DNA from: G963674835 sp963674835
Lineage (GTDB): Bacteria > Planctomycetota > Planctomycetia > Pirellulales > Thermoguttaceae
DNA: 64,000 nucleotides
Direction of reading: 5' to 3'
Assembly (NCBI GenBank): GCA_963674835.2
Contig: CAXXKC010000003.1
Location: 2,170,001 to 2,234,000, forward strand
A program made the translations under genes and the position numbers. The notes under the pieces were generated by a model, which saw nothing but the letters and a program-made list of their open reading frames with translations, was not told where the DNA came from and searched no databases. Of this stretch, positions 8,523 to 17,021 are shown one piece after another (position 1 is the first letter of the stretch; every line of letters begins with the position of its first letter).

Positions 8523-9680
8523 TTACGGGTTTGCCGGCCGCTGTTGTTCGGGCGTGAGCAGGTGCGTCGCGGTAACCTCAGACGGCTTGAGGTGGGTATC
8601 CATCCAGGCGTAGATCAATGCGCGGGATTCGTTGGATACGGAGTGTCCGCGCCCGTGCACGAAGAAGGCGAAGTTCTGGGGGGCTTTCTCCAGTTCGTAG
8701 ACGTCCATGACACGCATGAGCATCAAAACGCGTTGGCGCTGCGTCAAGGGATCGCCGTCGTTGAGGGCGGAGAGGTCGAGGAAGGCGCGGGGCGCAATCA
8801 GAGCGATGATTTCGTGGAAATCGATCGACGGAAGTTTGCCTTCGAGCAGGCCGGGGCGGATGTTCTTGAAGTAGATGTACCAGTGATCGCGAGCCCACTC
8901 CGTGACTCTTGAGTTGTGACGGAAGAACGATCCGCCACAGTTGCACGCGGCCGCTTTGATGCGATCGTCGTAGGCCGCCAGGAAGATGGTGCCGTGGCCG
9001 CCGAGCGAGTGACCCAGTGCGCCGATGCGCTGGGGATCGACTTCCTTGAGCGACTGGAGTACGTCGACGGCGATGCTGTGTTCGTAGGTGAACTTGCCGA
9101 CGGCGGTCCAGTCGGGGTGTTTTTCGTAGAAGCGTTTTGTCTCGTACGGGCCTTCGGGCGGGACGCGATGCCCGGCGACGAAATGGTCGGGAGCGATCAC
9201 GACGTAGCCACGGCGGCAGAGGTGGTCGAGATAGGCTTTGTCGGGATTGTCGACAAGGCCGGCGGCTCGCTCTTTGCCTTTGGGGTAGGTGCCGTGCAGG
9301 GCGACGATGCCGGGGGCCTTGCCGTCGAGTTTCAGCGGGATGCCCAGATAGGCGTGTGCACGTTCGTCGGCCTCGACGTTGTAGCTGATCAGACGCCGCA
9401 CATAGACGCCGTCGACAACGACGGCCTCGTGCTCTTTGAGATCGAGGGGCGGCTTGGCGGGTTTTTGGTCGTCGCGGAGCAGTTCGAGGTAACGCTGCTT
9501 GAGGACCTGGCGATGCCGGTTCCAATCGTCGGCCGTCTTCACGCCTTCGAGCAAGTCGTCCCACGAGGAATGGATTACAGGCGGGTCGGAACACAAGCGC
9601 TGCGGGGTCTTCTCCTGGCTAAGCGCCGTCCCCGCCACGACGGTCAGCAGACACCCAACGGCAAACAATGATTGGTGCAT
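8523..9680 (-). CDS. Secreted alpha/beta hydrolase (acetyl-xylan esterase or dienelactone-hydrolase-like)
   Basis: A 385-residue serine hydrolase with a Sec signal peptide (MHQSLFAVGCLLTVVAGTAL). The nucleophile elbow is GHSLGGHG with Ser225. The acid is probably an Asp in LSALNDGDPL, and the His lies in FVHGRGHSVS, so the triad is complete and in order. A long N-terminal segment (residues ~25-110) precedes the core, as in secreted esterases acting on sugars. The family covers carbohydrate acetyl esterases and dienelactone hydrolases; the surrounding secreted sugar enzymes favour an esterase. It is transcribed toward the alkaline phosphatase end with a 35-bp gap. Confidence 0.85.
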   Translation of the reverse strand: MHQSLFAVGCLLTVVAGTALSQEKTPQRLCSDPPVIHSSWDDLLEGVKTADDWNRHRQVLKQRYLELLRDDQKPAKPPLDLKEHEAVVVDGVYVRRLISYNVEADERAHAYLGIPLKLDGKAPGIVALHGTYPKGKERAAGLVDNPDKAYLDHLCRRGYVVIAPDHFVAGHRVPPEGPYETKRFYEKHPDWTAVGKFTYEHSIAVDVLQSLKEVDPQRIGALGHSLGGHGTIFLAAYDDRIKAAACNCGGSFFRHNSRVTEWARDHWYIYFKNIRPGLLEGKLPSIDFHEIIALIAPRAFLDLSALNDGDPLTQRQRVLMLMRVMDVYELEKAPQNFAFFVHGRGHSVSNESRALIYAWMDTHLKPSEVTATHLLTPEQQRPANP

Positions 9681-9985
9681 GACGATCTCCTGCGAACGGT
9701 TGAACCAAGGTGCTCAAGGTCCCTACTAGAACATCCAGGGGCCGCAGTCGGCTGAGTTGAGACCTTCGCACTGCTGGTGGCGGTTGAACCATGGCGCGGG
9801 TTCTCCGGCAGCGCGAGGATGGTCATCGCCGAATTTGCGGCAACCACAAGACTATCCTTCCACGGACCCGGCGGTCAAGCAGGCGGCAGGGCACGGCTCG
9901 GAGTGGGTCGGCGGCGACGCGTCTTGCAATCGCCGGCGGCCACGGAATGTGGCTATCGTGAGGGGCAGATCGGTGGGGTGCGGAA
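9681..9985. other. Intergenic region without a convincing gene
   Basis: These 305 bp separate two minus-strand genes. One minus frame holds about 35 codons rich in Trp and Cys ending in a stop near 9727, but it has no start with a ribosome site and cannot be supported as a gene. No repeat or terminator with a U-tract was seen. Confidence 0.35.
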
Positions 9986-11668
9986 CTACCGACCCCTTCG
10001 GCTGCGATTCGACTTGTCTGCGTCCTGAGTGTTTCGAGGCATCGCCTTGGCAGGTTGTCGCGTGGGCTGAGTCGTGGTCTGCTGACCTCGACTGTAGTGG
10101 TTCTGTTGATTGTTGCCTGCGGCATTGGACGGCGTCGGGCCCGAGTTGCTGGGCATTGTGGTGTGTCCCTGGCTCGTTTGCCGCTGGTCCGGACGGATGT
10201 CTCGTCCCTTCGACTGGGCGGCGGAATGAGTGACGGGGCTTCGCGGTAGATTGGCCTGCATTGCGCGTGGTCCCTGGGCCGGTTGGCGACTGGCCTGCTG
10301 GTGGACGTCGCGTTCCAACTGCGAGCGCTGCTTGGTGAACTGTTGCATGTGCTGCCGCGATTGGCTGATTTCGTTGCGTTGTTGGGGGCTGACGCGCTCC
10401 ATGCGGAAAGGCAGCTTCTCCATACGTCCGGCGTCGGCCAAGGAAGCGGCCAGGTGGAGCGGTTCGTGTCCGCCTCCGTGCTGATTGCCCATCCACTGTT
10501 GGAACGCGTGATAGGTATGGGGCGGGCGGGCGTCTTGGTGTTTCTCGCGGTATGCGTAGCTGTGCTGGAGGTGGGCCAACCATTGCGGATCGCGGGGGCC
10601 ATGACGCCAGTAAGCGTAGGTGAACAACGGATCGTAGCCGCGGCGGTCGACGTAGAGCGTGAACCAGGGAACGATGCCGATCGTTCGGTAGGCCGGGGCG
10701 TAGTAGTCGCCGAAGTAGTAGTGGCAGTAGTGCGGCCAGGCGAAGAGCGTTGCTTCGATGGCCCCGGTATTGATGACGACCGTGGGAACATATCGGAATT
10801 GGGGTCGCATATAGACGACGGGCGCGAAGTACGCGGGGGCAAACAAGATACCTCGGCGTGGGAGGGTGTAGTCCCAATGTCCGGGAATAAATACTGCGCC
10901 TGCGGGGGTCCACAAGTAGTGTGCCGGCACCCAGACCCATTCGGCCATGCCTGGAGTCCAATACCCGGCCCGCCACACGAAACGGGAACCTCGCCAGATC
11001 CAGCAGCCGGGGACCCAGAAGTAATCGGTGGAGGGAGCGGGGCTGGAAGGTCCGGCCTCGATGCTGGCCGGCGGATTGGGCAGGTAGGCGATCTGGTGTT
11101 CCTGTTGGGGATTGTTTTGGTAGTACCAGTAGCCGGCGGTCCACTGGTAGCCTTTGTCACTGGGCGTCCAGTAGCCCGGCACCCACTGCGATCGGGGTGG
11201 CGGGATGCGCCAGACGCCGCTGACCCAGAGGAAGTCCTGCCGATCTTGATCCCAGCCCCAGTAGCCGGGAATCCATACGCAGTCGCTGCCGGCGGGTTTT
11301 TCGTCGGGCGGGACTTCGTCGATGGGTTCGGGCGGCGTTTTAGGCACGACGATGCCCGGCTCGGGATTCAAGGGGGAGGTTTCGGCGAACGCTTCGTGGA
11401 TGGGGCCGCGGGTGAGGATTTCTTCGCCTTGCGCCGGCGCGGCAGGAGTAGCAGCCGTGGCCGGAGCCGGTGGCGGTGGGACGTTTTGAGGAGCCGTGAG
11501 TGAGACGTCCTGGGCGGTTGCCGAATACGCTGCCAGCAGTGCAAGCACCACAGCAGCTATCCAAAGGGCGGACTGGCGGTGAAGAGGTCGGCTGCAACCG
11601 CGTTTGCCGGGCTCGCGGAGGCAGGACCGAAGAGGTGTCGTTTCCAAACGGTGCATCCGCTGCATCAT
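9986..11668 (-). CDS. WXXGXW-repeat protein, secreted
   Basis: A 560-residue protein with a long n-region and a hydrophobic signal (ALWIAAVVLALLAAYSATAQ), so it is exported. After a Pro/Ala-rich linker, residues about 130-290 carry at least six W-x-x-G-x-W units (WIPGYW, WVSGVW, WVPGYW, WTAGYW, WVPGCW, WRAGYW) plus degenerate copies. The remaining third is Gln/Asn/Arg-rich and low complexity. Such repeat proteins are widespread in planctomycetes; their function is unknown, with cell-wall or surface association likely. The start has AAGGAG 4 bp upstream. The gene is divergent from a GH127 glycosidase, with the 100-bp dispersed repeat between them. Confidence 0.85.
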   Translation of the reverse strand: MMQRMHRLETTPLRSCLREPGKRGCSRPLHRQSALWIAAVVLALLAAYSATAQDVSLTAPQNVPPPPAPATAATPAAPAQGEEILTRGPIHEAFAETSPLNPEPGIVVPKTPPEPIDEVPPDEKPAGSDCVWIPGYWGWDQDRQDFLWVSGVWRIPPPRSQWVPGYWTPSDKGYQWTAGYWYYQNNPQQEHQIAYLPNPPASIEAGPSSPAPSTDYFWVPGCWIWRGSRFVWRAGYWTPGMAEWVWVPAHYLWTPAGAVFIPGHWDYTLPRRGILFAPAYFAPVVYMRPQFRYVPTVVINTGAIEATLFAWPHYCHYYFGDYYAPAYRTIGIVPWFTLYVDRRGYDPLFTYAYWRHGPRDPQWLAHLQHSYAYREKHQDARPPHTYHAFQQWMGNQHGGGHEPLHLAASLADAGRMEKLPFRMERVSPQQRNEISQSRQHMQQFTKQRSQLERDVHQQASRQPAQGPRAMQANLPRSPVTHSAAQSKGRDIRPDQRQTSQGHTTMPSNSGPTPSNAAGNNQQNHYSRGQQTTTQPTRQPAKAMPRNTQDADKSNRSRRGR

Positions 11669-12074
11669 GGCGCTCCTTCATCGGAAAGCGTGTTTGCTTG
11701 GGTTGGCCGGGTTGCCGGGCGGAGAGTTTCGTGCCGCGAGGTTGCAGGCGGGTTGCCTGACGCGGCTGCCGTAAAATGGGCCATGCGGGTCGGCATAAGC
11801 CGTTAGACAGCCTAGAGTTGGAGAGAAGCCTGTGGTTGGGTCCGGCAGGATGACCGGGCCCCTTGGGAGAGAGACTGGCCGCTGGACGAGGGCCGAGGAG
11901 TAGGGGAAAATAGCAGGCATCGGAACCTATTGATGCCTGTATTGAAGACGGAACAAGGGATCCAACCCAATCCTGATCTTTCGGCCTCCCGATGGTCGGC
12001 CTCGTTCCAATTCCAATGCAGGACCCAATAAAAGTCATCCGTTTGACCTGATCAACATCCGTGAGGAGATCCTG
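11669..12074. other. Divergent intergenic region containing dispersed repeat
   Basis: This 406-bp region separates the WXXGXW gene from the GH127 gene. It must hold both promoters. Its right half contains the 100-bp repeat at 11931-12030, which ends 44 bp before the GH127 start codon. No other gene was seen. Confidence 0.6.
11931..12030. repeat. Dispersed 100-bp repeat, copy 1
   Basis: The segment begins TGATGCCTGTATTGAA and ends CAGGACCCAATA. It matches 33631-33730 at 97 of 100 positions, in the same orientation; the three differences are at offsets 17, 30 and 45. Flanks diverge abruptly on both sides. Internally it has TCGGCCTC twice, 15 bp apart, and a small CCGA-TGG-TCGG hairpin. No transposase is nearby. 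It may be a nonautonomous element, a structured leader or a conserved regulatory sequence. Confidence 0.9.
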
Positions 12075-13919
12075 ATGCACCGGAACCCGACATTTGCTCG
12101 CGCCGGCGGTTGGTGCGTAACCGTTTTCGCCCTGCTGCTGGCTGTCGGGGCACACGCTCAACGAGCGTCGGCCGCCGATCGATTATCGCACATCGAGCCG
12201 GGCAGGATCAAGCTCGGTGGTGAGATCGGGCGTCGGATCGACGTGACGGCGAATAACAACCTGCTGCTGATCAAGGTGGATCAAGACTTCCTGCAACCGT
12301 TTGTGGACCGCAAGAGCAAGAGCGGCTATGTGGGTCTGGGCAAGCTGATCGACAGCCTCGTGTCGATGGCCGTTTATACGCATGACCCGCGGGTACTGGA
12401 TCGCAAAAAGCAGGTTGTGGCCGCCGTGCTGGCGGCGCAACAGCCCGACGGCTACCTGGGACAGATGGTGCCGGAGAGCCGGGTGTGGAAGCTGTGGGAC
12501 ACACACGAGATGGCGTACCTGATCTATGGCCTGTGCAGCGATTACCGGCTGCTTGGCGAGAAGCCGTCGCTGGAAGCGGCGAGGAAGTTGGGCGACTACA
12601 TCCTTGCGCAGTGCAAGGCGCACCCAGAGCGGGAGTTTGGAGAGGGCATCATCACGACGCACATGGCAACGACGGGTCTGGACATGGCACTTCTGTCGCT
12701 GTCGGATGCGTCGGGGGATCCGAAGTATCGCCAGTTCTGCGTGGAGGATCGCAAGCTGCCGGACTGGAACCTGCCGATCGTGTGCGGCCGTTGGGGCCAA
12801 GTGGAAGGACATGTGTATGCGTACATGGATCACTCGCTGGCGCAGACGCACCTGAACCGTATTCAGCCCGACGCGAAGCTGCCAAGTCAACTTCGCGGGA
12901 CGATCGAGTTTCTGACGAAGAAGAACGGGATGGTCATCACGGGCGCTTGCGGCGACCACGAGTGCTGGCACGATTCGCAGCAGGGCACGATGAACCTGGG
13001 CGAGACGTGCGCCAGCGCGTACCTGATCCGGGCGATGGACGACTGTTTGCGGCGCGAGGGCGAGTCGCGGTATGGCGACCTCATGGAGCGGATCGTGTAC
13101 AACACGCTGTTTGCGGCGCAATCGCCCGACGGCCGCCGGATCCGGTACTATACGCCGTTTGACGGTCCGCGGACGTATTTCGACGGCGACACGTACTGCT
13201 GCCCGTGCAATTACCGGCGCATCGTGGCCGAGCTGCCCGAGTTTGTCTTCTATCGGAACGATGGGGGATTGGCAGTGAATCTGTACACGCCATCGACGGC
13301 CGAGGTGAAGCTGGGGGACGTGAGCGTGACCATCAAGCAAGAGACGGGTTACCCGAGCTCGGGGCGTGTCGTTTTGCAGCTCGACCCGTCGCAGCCGGCC
13401 GAGTTTCCGTTGCAGTTGCGGATTCCGCGATGGTGCAGCCAGGCGAAGGTGGCGGTGAACGGCAAGCCGGTCGAAGCGCCCGTGCAGCAGGGCTCGTTCC
13501 TGACGATCCGGCGTACTTGGAAGGCGGGCGACCGGGTGGAGATGGACATGGCGATGCCGTGGCGGCTGGTGAAGGGGCGCGCCGGCCAAGCAGGGCGCGT
13601 GGCGGTGATGCGGGGGCCGATCGTTTACTGTCTGAGTCCTGCGAGGAACAAGGCCGTCAAGGGTATGGACCTGCGGCTGATCACGCTCGATACGACGTCG
13701 ATCGAAGGGCCGATTGCCGACGCGTCGGTGCGGCCCGGTGGGACGGCGTGCCGCGTGAAGGCGTGGGGCCCGGGCGCCTGGTATCCGGGGGCGAAGTGCA
13801 ATCTGGAGTTGACGCTATCGGAGTTCACGGACCCGGGCGGGATGGCCACGTATTTCAACGTGCCCAACCCGAAGGGCGAGGACCTGGTGGACGACGAGTT
13901 GATCCAAGGCGGCGAGTAG
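12075..13919 (+). CDS. Secreted GH127-family glycosidase (beta-L-arabinofuranosidase-like, DUF1680)
   Basis: A 614-residue glycoside hydrolase with a Sec signal (residues 1 to ~33). GH127 enzymes remove beta-L-arabinofuranosyl units using a cysteine nucleophile in a zinc site made from a Glu-x-Cys pair and a Cys-Cys pair. Both are visible here: Glu310/Cys312 in NLGETCASAY and Cys375/Cys376 in DTYCCPCNYRR, so the active site looks intact. The (alpha/alpha)6 barrel is followed by beta-sandwich domains (from about 420). The start has AGGAG 6 bp upstream. The 100-bp repeat lies directly before it, so it may influence this gene's expression. Confidence 0.9.
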   Translation: MHRNPTFARAGGWCVTVFALLLAVGAHAQRASAADRLSHIEPGRIKLGGEIGRRIDVTANNNLLLIKVDQDFLQPFVDRKSKSGYVGLGKLIDSLVSMAVYTHDPRVLDRKKQVVAAVLAAQQPDGYLGQMVPESRVWKLWDTHEMAYLIYGLCSDYRLLGEKPSLEAARKLGDYILAQCKAHPEREFGEGIITTHMATTGLDMALLSLSDASGDPKYRQFCVEDRKLPDWNLPIVCGRWGQVEGHVYAYMDHSLAQTHLNRIQPDAKLPSQLRGTIEFLTKKNGMVITGACGDHECWHDSQQGTMNLGETCASAYLIRAMDDCLRREGESRYGDLMERIVYNTLFAAQSPDGRRIRYYTPFDGPRTYFDGDTYCCPCNYRRIVAELPEFVFYRNDGGLAVNLYTPSTAEVKLGDVSVTIKQETGYPSSGRVVLQLDPSQPAEFPLQLRIPRWCSQAKVAVNGKPVEAPVQQGSFLTIRRTWKAGDRVEMDMAMPWRLVKGRAGQAGRVAVMRGPIVYCLSPARNKAVKGMDLRLITLDTTSIEGPIADASVRPGGTACRVKAWGPGAWYPGAKCNLELTLSEFTDPGGMATYFNVPNPKGEDLVDDELIQGGE

Positions 13920-14106
13920 CAACCCAAGCCCCAGAAGGCAGCGAGCACCAACGGCGCTTGCCGAGCGAACCGTTTCTTCGCTCTTTTTCTATCATTTCAA
14001 GAATCTCAACCATTGGGCGAGTCCGTTCGGCGGATGGTCGAGGACGCGCCCAAGAGACTACGGCCAGTGCCCCGGTGACGGCAGGCCGATGAGTCGTGAG
14101 AGTAGA

Positions 14107-15003
14107 CTATCTGCGGAGGCAGGCGAGTCGCCTGTTGGCTTGGGCAACGCTGAACCGTGTCGGGTCGAACCTGCCGCCCACCCACTGGCGCATTTCGTCG
14201 TACTCGGGATCCTCCGGATCCTTGAGGATTTCGAGCAGCCGCTGATAACCCCAGACACCGCCACAGTCCTCCGGCGGACATGCGCCGCTGCCTGCGATGC
14301 AGCGCGGATACTTCATCCTGGCGTCGGGGGAAAGCACCTTTTCGAGCTTGATGGTGTGCTGCCAGCCATCTCCGAAGTCGTACACGTAGGCGAACTGCTT
14401 GACGCCTTCCTGGCAGAGCTGCCTGAGTCGCTTCTGGTTGGCAGGCTGGCCATCCATTTCGCACGGATCGTCGAAGGCTTTGGTATACCGGTCGCCGCCT
14501 ACCTCGAAGGCGAAGAGGTGGGAGAACTCCCAGCCCATGGTCAACTGGATGGCCTCGTGTAACCTGGCAAGCGTGCAATCCTTGGTCGCGACCCGCCGCC
14601 AGACGGGCGGCTTGGCGTGTTGGAGCGATACGTGGAGCTGGTATACGGCTTCGTCGGGCAGGTCGCATTCCGCGGAATCGCGATCGGGGTCGAACAGCCG
14701 TAGGTGGGGGTTCTCGCCGAGGCTGTCCTGGCGTTCGAAAAGGTCGGCAATGCGCTCCAGCAATTGGTCGAAGTGCTTCTCCAGCTTGGCATCCCTGGTG
14801 CAACTGGCCTCTTCGGCGATGCAATCGCCCAGGTCTTCCCAGTCGGCACGGCAAAGCTGCACGGGCTCGGAAGCGGGGGTCGCGGTGATGAGGTTGGCCA
14901 ACCGGGGCGTCAGACACACGCCTTGCAGGAGCGCTTTGCGCTGTGCGGCCGAGAGCTTCAAAGCGAGTTTTTGCTCAGACGGAGCGTTCTTGCGAGGAGT
15001 CAT
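14107..15003 (-). CDS. Plasmid pRiA4b ORF-3-like family protein
   Basis: A 298-residue protein. Residues about 130-295 match the pRiA4b ORF-3 domain by its typical strings: VSLQHAKPPVWRRV, LHEAIQLTMGWEFSHLF, YVYDFGDGWQHTIKLE and the Cys-rich GACPPEDCGGVWGY. The N-terminal 120 residues are helical. The family is common on plasmids and mobile elements as a passenger, but its biochemical role is unknown. No transposase or plasmid gene accompanies it here. The start is weakly supported (no strong ribosome site). It is convergent with the GH127 gene and divergent from the RRM gene. Confidence 0.85.
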   Translation of the reverse strand: MTPRKNAPSEQKLALKLSAAQRKALLQGVCLTPRLANLITATPASEPVQLCRADWEDLGDCIAEEASCTRDAKLEKHFDQLLERIADLFERQDSLGENPHLRLFDPDRDSAECDLPDEAVYQLHVSLQHAKPPVWRRVATKDCTLARLHEAIQLTMGWEFSHLFAFEVGGDRYTKAFDDPCEMDGQPANQKRLRQLCQEGVKQFAYVYDFGDGWQHTIKLEKVLSPDARMKYPRCIAGSGACPPEDCGGVWGYQRLLEILKDPEDPEYDEMRQWVGGRFDPTRFSVAQANRRLACLRR

Positions 15004-15405
15004 GCATTCCGTCGTGCGTGCTCAATCGGACCCGAAGGATCGGTGCGGCCGGGGGTGGCGAGTTGGGCGGCCGGGGCAAAGTAAGGCATGCGGCTGTGCC
15101 CGCAGGCGGGAGTTCACCGTACGTCCGGTCCCCCCAAGCGTCCCCACGCCACGTTTGCCGTTGAGGCGGCCTCGATTCTATTATCACCGCTGGTGTTCTG
15201 CGAACAAGGGGCCGGCCGGATCGTGAGCCGGCAGACCGCACGGAGACGATTCTTGGGTAGGGCATTGACCGAGCTGCCGCTCGGCCCGACAATGGCTCCT
15301 GTATTGTCGCTTGCGATACCGGCGGTGGCAGACGAGTTTCGCATGGTGTGGGTATCGGAGCGATTGGTCTGGACGATTCCTTCGCGGGGGTTATGGGAAG
15401 TCGGT
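15004..15405. other. Divergent intergenic region and leader of RRM gene
   Basis: The 402 bp contain the RRM promoter/operator candidate at 15265-15309 and a leader of about 105 nt. A frame in phase with the RRM gene extends upstream to 15088, but it has no RRM-like or other recognisable sequence and crosses the predicted promoter, so it is considered noncoding. Confidence 0.5.
15265..15309 (+). promoter_or_regulatory. Candidate promoter with overlapping inverted repeats before the RRM gene
   Basis: TTGACC (15265-15270) and GACAAT (15288-15293) are 17 bp apart. CCGAG-N6-CTCGG (15269-15284) lies between them, and CGACAAT-N9-ATTGTCG (15287-15309, a perfect 7-bp inverted repeat) covers the -10 and probable start site. 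This geometry suggests a repressor-controlled promoter or a structured 5' end. Confidence 0.4.
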
Positions 15406-15705
15406 ATGAAAAGCATCTATGTAGGCAATCTGTCGTATGAGGCGACGGAAGGCGAACTGCAGGACGCGTTCGCGCAGTACGGTGAGGTCACGTCGGTCAA
15501 CATCATCCAGGATCGGGAAACCGGCCGTTCGCGCGGGTTTGCGTTCGTCGAAATGCCGAACGACGCGGAGGCGAAAGAAGCGATCGAGAACCTGAACCTG
15601 GCGGAGATCGCGGGTCGTCGCGTGACCGTCAATGAAGCCCGGCCGAAAGCGGATCGCCCGCGTCGGGGCGGAGGGGGAGGCGGGGGCCGCCGGGATCGCT
15701 GGTAG
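15406..15705 (+). CDS. Glycine-rich RRM-domain RNA-binding protein
   Basis: A 99-residue single-RRM protein. RNP2 is IYVGNL (residues 4-9) and RNP1 is RGFAFVEM (43-50), with the usual aromatic and basic residues for RNA stacking. A Gly/Arg tail (about 84-99, GGGGGGG) follows, as in cyanobacterial Rbp and plant GRP proteins. Bacterial homologues bind U-rich single-stranded RNA and are often cold- or stress-induced. The start is chosen because the RRM begins immediately after it and GGAAG lies upstream. It is monocistronic, with a promoter/operator candidate upstream and a hairpin right after the stop. Confidence 0.95.
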   Translation: MKSIYVGNLSYEATEGELQDAFAQYGEVTSVNIIQDRETGRSRGFAFVEMPNDAEAKEAIENLNLAEIAGRRVTVNEARPKADRPRRGGGGGGGRRDRW

Positions 15706-15706
15706 C

Positions 15707-15729
15707 GCTCGGCGGAGTGCCGCTTGAGC
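15707..15729 (+). terminator. Hairpin after RRM gene, possible terminator
   Basis: GCTCGGCGG and CCGCTTGAGC can form a nine-pair stem with one bulge and loop AGTG, two bases after the stop. There is no clear U-tract, so termination is inferred from position. Confidence 0.4.
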
Positions 15730-15876
15730 GAGCCGATTGCGTATTTGTCGCCTGCGATGGGCGCGTGCGCTGGTATTGCGCCCACAGGTCGCGGACGAAC
15801 GACCCGTTGGAGCTGTGTCCGCAGTCGGCCCTCGGCCGGTGGTACTTGGGCCGAGGACCGGGCTGAGGACTTCTGT

Positions 15877-16479
15877 TTACGCGGTGGTCGGAGCAGGTTC
15901 TGAGGTCTCGCTCGGGATCGACTTGGCGGCAACGCCCAACATGATCAGGCCCCAGCCGTTGAAGATCAGTTCGATTCCGATGAAGAGCCCGATCACCCAG
16001 AGGCCGGTGAGCGGCCATTGAGCCCAGATGGCAATTCCGAGCACGAGGGTGATGATTCCGTTGAGGAGCAGCCATCCCCAGTGGTGCCATCGAGCGGAGA
16101 GGGCTACGCCGATGCGGAAGACGCCTTCAAAGATGAGGAAGAAGGCGATGAGCAGGGTGAGAGCCACGGCTCCGGCGGCCGGGTTGGCGACCAGCATGAA
16201 ACCGACGACCAGGTAGAGGATGCCGGTCAGCAGGTCGATGAAGAACCCGCCCCACTTCTTCTCGCGGAAGAAGGCGTGGACTACGGACAGGGCACCGCCG
16301 ATAATCAGGAGCCATCCGAGGAACAGGATGGAAACCATCGTCGTGGCGACGGAAGCGCCGAGGGCGATGATGCCGAGCACGACCAGCGCGAGGCCCAGCG
16401 CGAAAAACCAGCCCCAGTTCTTCTTCAGTTCATGGGCTCCGAGCGAGTGGAAGCCGACAAAGTCCGAGCCGGTTGCCAT
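15877..16479 (-). CDS. HdeD-like (DUF308) integral membrane protein
   Basis: A 200-residue membrane protein with about six hydrophobic helices between residues 20 and 185 (WFFALGLALVVLGIIALGA, ILFLGWLLIIGGALSVVHAF and others), arranged as repeated helix pairs as in the HdeD/DUF308 family. Escherichia coli HdeD is linked to acid resistance; the molecular role is unknown. The ATG at 16479 is preceded by AAGGAG at 7 bp, which rules out the longer upstream reading. It is followed by no close gene; a convergent RRM gene lies about 170 bp away. Confidence 0.88.
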   Translation of the reverse strand: MATGSDFVGFHSLGAHELKKNWGWFFALGLALVVLGIIALGASVATTMVSILFLGWLLIIGGALSVVHAFFREKKWGGFFIDLLTGILYLVVGFMLVANPAAGAVALTLLIAFFLIFEGVFRIGVALSARWHHWGWLLLNGIITLVLGIAIWAQWPLTGLWVIGLFIGIELIFNGWGLIMLGVAAKSIPSETSEPAPTTA

Positions 16480-17021
16480 AGTATTTCTCCTTAACTTCAG
16501 ACTGTGGACAAGATCAGTTACAGCCCAACGGGAACTATTATTGATCTTCGCGTGAGTAGTCACACAGCGGCGCCGTCGGTTCTCCCACGAATGCCGGGCT
16601 CCCGCTGGTCGCCCTGAGTTCACTACTCATGCGACGCTCAATAACGTCGATGCAGCCAAGGGTGCCGATTCAGGAGCAGACACGAGGGTTTTGGCCGAGC
16701 TTGTCTGGCCATTGGCCGCGTATTGTTCACCGGAGGTGTGGACTTCAATATTGAAGTCTACGTCAAGAGTCAAGCCGTGAAGCCCCCAACGATAGGGCAT
16801 TACTGTCGGGACGATTATGCAGCCTAGGGCGGTTTTCACGCCCGTGACGATGGGGCCGTGGGGGTGCAACGAGGTGACGCCGTAGGGTGTGCAGGGCCGA
16901 GGACAGAGCGAGTTTGGGAGAGGGTCTCGAAGGGTTCGACTCGGGGCCGGAGTTGCCGTTGAGGCTGGCGGGATCTCGGTCCGAGGAACACGGGAACGGC
17001 ATCCGTGGGCTGTGGATTGGA
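16480..17021. other. Intergenic region containing an 18-bp palindrome
   Basis: This 542-bp gap lies upstream of the HdeD-like gene and downstream of the methyltransferase stop, both on the minus strand. It contains the palindrome at 16741-16758. A minus-strand frame from 17295 to 16627 runs through it but is mostly the antiphase shadow of the methyltransferase gene and has no domain, so it is rejected. Confidence 0.45.
16741..16758. promoter_or_regulatory. Perfect 18-bp palindrome, operator-like
   Basis: GACTTCAATATTGAAGTC is a perfect palindrome. Adding three bases on each side (GTG and TAC) extends the symmetry with one G/T mismatch, to 24 bp. It is AT-richer than its surroundings and sits about 260 bp upstream of the HdeD-like start. 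A dimeric regulator site or a cruciform are both possible. Confidence 0.55.

Noticed and set aside
9687..9830. Short minus-strand Trp/Cys-rich peptide between hydrolase and WXXGXW genes
   Set aside because: It has no start codon with a ribosome site, is preceded by a stop, and no homologue is recognised.
9823..11160. Long minus-strand frame of 445 codons
   Set aside because: It overlaps the WXXGXW gene in another phase, and its composition is Ser/Pro/Arg-rich with no domain.
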